Virus record (IMG/VR): IMGVR_UViG_3300009155_000146
Coordinates: 1-33,013 of that record
DNA from: a virus
Length of the DNA stretch: 33,013 bases
Reading direction: 5' to 3' (one strand)
The notes below the pieces were generated by a model that did not search any database, was not told where the DNA came from, and saw nothing but the letters and a program-made list of their open reading frames with translations. Of this stretch, positions 32,159 to 33,013 are shown one piece after another (position 1 is the stretch's first letter; each line of letters opens with the position of its first letter). A program made the position numbers and the translations under genes.

Positions 32159-32271
32159 TTTGCTGCATGGTGTGCAGGGAGATCCTGTAACTGGCCGATG
32201 TTGGGCTGCATGAAACACAGCCGAGGGGCGCGTCTCGACAACGCGCACTTAATATAAAATAAACAAAAAAC
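32159..32271 (+). promoter_or_regulatory. 113-base gap with three hairpins
   Basis: CTGCA-TGGTG-TGCAG (32163-32177), GGCTG/CAGCC (32204-32222) and GCGCGT-CTCGACA-ACGCGC (32228-32246) stand in a row. They are followed by AT-rich TTAATATAAAATAAAC and then the GTG start at 32272. The last stem is GC-rich but lacks a T run. The row may be a terminator-like or processing region together with a promoter for the right-hand genes (TATAAA at 32253-32258). Confidence 0.35.
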
Positions 32272-32640
32272 GTGAACAAAAACCCAAACGAAAAACAAGA
32301 TAGGGAAGACATACTTCGCCTTAAATCTGTTACCCCAGAGGAGTCGGTAAGGTTAACAAATCAGATTGACGAAAGTATTCGCAATCAAGTCATCAACATC
32401 ATTTGGTGGGACTTTTTTGGTCTTAAATCGCAGCATGAGAGATGGCATCACTTTGACGATGTTATAAGCCAACGTGTCACCGTTACCGCTGACGTACATG
32501 ACTTGTATGACGCATTGCTCAAGTGTGGTTATACGCCAAAAATTGCTTTTATAAGGCTCAACATGAAGCGTCTTTCTAGAGATAAAGCCCCTCGTCACCG
32601 TCCCCGTAACGCTGCTGCTGTGGAAGGAGTATCGAAATGA
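32272..32640 (+). CDS. hypothetical protein, 122 aa
   Basis: I do not recognise this protein. It is charged with helices (ESVRLTNQIDESIRNQVINI), two tryptophans (IIWWDFFGLK) and a basic C-terminus (RLSRDKAPRHRPRN). The start is GTG 32272 behind an A-rich leader; no upstream in-frame ATG is available after the hairpin gap. The TGA overlaps the next ATG (ATGA at 32637-32640), supporting the pair as an operon. A role in DNA metabolism is suggested only by neighbours. Confidence 0.6.
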   Translation: MNKNPNEKQDREDILRLKSVTPEESVRLTNQIDESIRNQVINIIWWDFFGLKSQHERWHHFDDVISQRVTVTADVHDLYDALLKCGYTPKIAFIRLNMKRLSRDKAPRHRPRNAAAVEGVSK

Positions 32641-33013
32641 ATATCCAGATTAAGGTCACATATGCTTCTGGCACGGTTACTGAAATCTTGATTCCTTGGG
32701 AAGAAAAGGCACTGACTGCTGTCTCCTATCAAGGAGAGGATGACAAGTGCCAAGAAACCCCATCCAAGACGCAGGACGAGCTAGATGCCGAGTACGCTCG
32801 ATATGTCAAAATGGAGCAAACCGACTTGCAATCAAGCGGGAGGAGGTACAAGTCAGTTCCCGAAATGGTCGAAGCTACTAGGGAAAAGGAGGAGGTAGAG
32901 GGGAAAGGTAGGATAGGGGGTATGGGGGAAAGGAAGGAAGAGGCAGGGGAAGGAGAGGGGCGAGGGGAAAAACATGAGAGATTTGAGGCGTTAAATTATG
33001 ACTCTGAAATTGA
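32637..33013 (+). CDS. hypothetical protein, 3' end beyond window
   Basis: The frame starts at ATG 32637 (overlapping the previous stop) and is open to the last base, 125 codons so far. The first 35 residues are beta-like (NIQIKVTYASGTVTEILIPW). Then comes a polar helix (SKTQDELDAEYARYVKMEQT) and from about residue 80 a low-complexity Glu/Gly/Lys/Arg stretch coded by an almost pure purine tract. It continues EKHERFEALNYDSEI at the edge. The low-complexity part may be a flexible linker to a domain outside the window. Not recognised. Confidence 0.55.
   Translation, partial: MNIQIKVTYASGTVTEILIPWEEKALTAVSYQGEDDKCQETPSKTQDELDAEYARYVKMEQTDLQSSGRRYKSVPEMVEATREKEEVEGKGRIGGMGERKEEAGEGEGRGEKHERFEALNYDSEI
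32879..32980 (+). repeat. G-rich polypurine tract
   Basis: About 100 bases are almost free of C and T, with many GGG to GGGGG runs (AGGGGAAAGG, AGGGGGTATGGGGGAAAGG, GGGGAAGGAGAGGGG, CGAGGGGAAA). It lies in frame within the last gene. Such runs can form G-quadruplexes on the + strand or its transcript, or triplexes. The base composition is unlike anything else in the window. Confidence 0.8.

Noticed and set aside
32155-32190. 11-codon Cys-rich frame (MICCMVCREIL) overlapping the resolvase stop
   Set aside because: It is too short to separate from chance and overlaps a hairpin.
1-33013. CRISPR arrays, insertion sequences, integrase or attachment sites
   Set aside because: No spaced repeat array, transposase, integrase or att-like duplication was seen; the tRNA-like gene is not flanked by an integrase.

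Overview
The window is a contiguous piece of a tailed double-stranded DNA phage genome (or a prophage cut from its flanks). Every supported gene lies on the + strand. The recognisable set is: large terminase, portal, a scaffold-like protein, a major capsid protein of the SU10/DUF5309 type, fibre proteins, a holin-endolysin cassette, a nozzle-like tail protein and a run of four ejection-type internal virion proteins. There is no tape measure, sheath or major tail tube protein, which points to a short-tailed (podovirus-like) virion. No integrase, repressor or CRISPR is visible. The host cannot be named. Most genes lack a Shine-Dalgarno sequence and start within a few bases of the preceding stop codon, which would suit a host with low Shine-Dalgarno use (for example Bacteroidota, Cyanobacteriota or Verrucomicrobiota); this is inference.

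Layout. (1) 1-2736, accessory left part: a 5'-truncated Gp88-family gene, a 77-residue unknown, two overlapping membrane microproteins, a clear intrinsic terminator (1094-1127), a 566-base gene-poor stretch, a 152-residue unknown, and then a 584-base stretch packed with perfect hairpins directly upstream of terL. (2) 2737-10020, packaging and head: terL, portal, an AT-rich HExxH protein, a small conserved gene, scaffold and capsid. (3) 10021-10323: a short interval with a 29-base direct repeat, a small open frame in line with the capsid gene, and a tRNA-like gene with an initiator-type acceptor stem. (4) 10324-18244, connector and adhesion: an adaptor-like protein, small proteins, a 1246-residue repeat-containing fibre and a LamG-like protein. 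(5) 18248-20184, lysis: holin, a one-span membrane protein, a GH108-type endolysin and a metallophosphoesterase, chained by short overlaps. (6) 20136-30796: an HTH-like protein, a zinc ribbon, a nozzle-like protein, a further accessory tail protein and the internal virion proteins, ending in a 1547-residue multidomain protein (metalloprotease motif, glycine-rich hydrophobic segment, ParB-like C-terminus). (7) 30806-33013, start of a DNA-metabolism block: a small conserved protein, an OB-fold ssDNA-binding candidate, a 26-residue membrane microprotein, a PD-(D/E)XK resolvase-like nuclease and two unknowns, the last running off the window with a striking purine-only tract.

Most worth a second look: the hairpin array before terL, which is the best candidate for an undescribed structured RNA; the 1547-residue polyvalent protein with repeated FQP junction motifs; and the tRNA-like gene that combines a C1-A72 mismatch with an AAU anticodon and an unpaired D arm.
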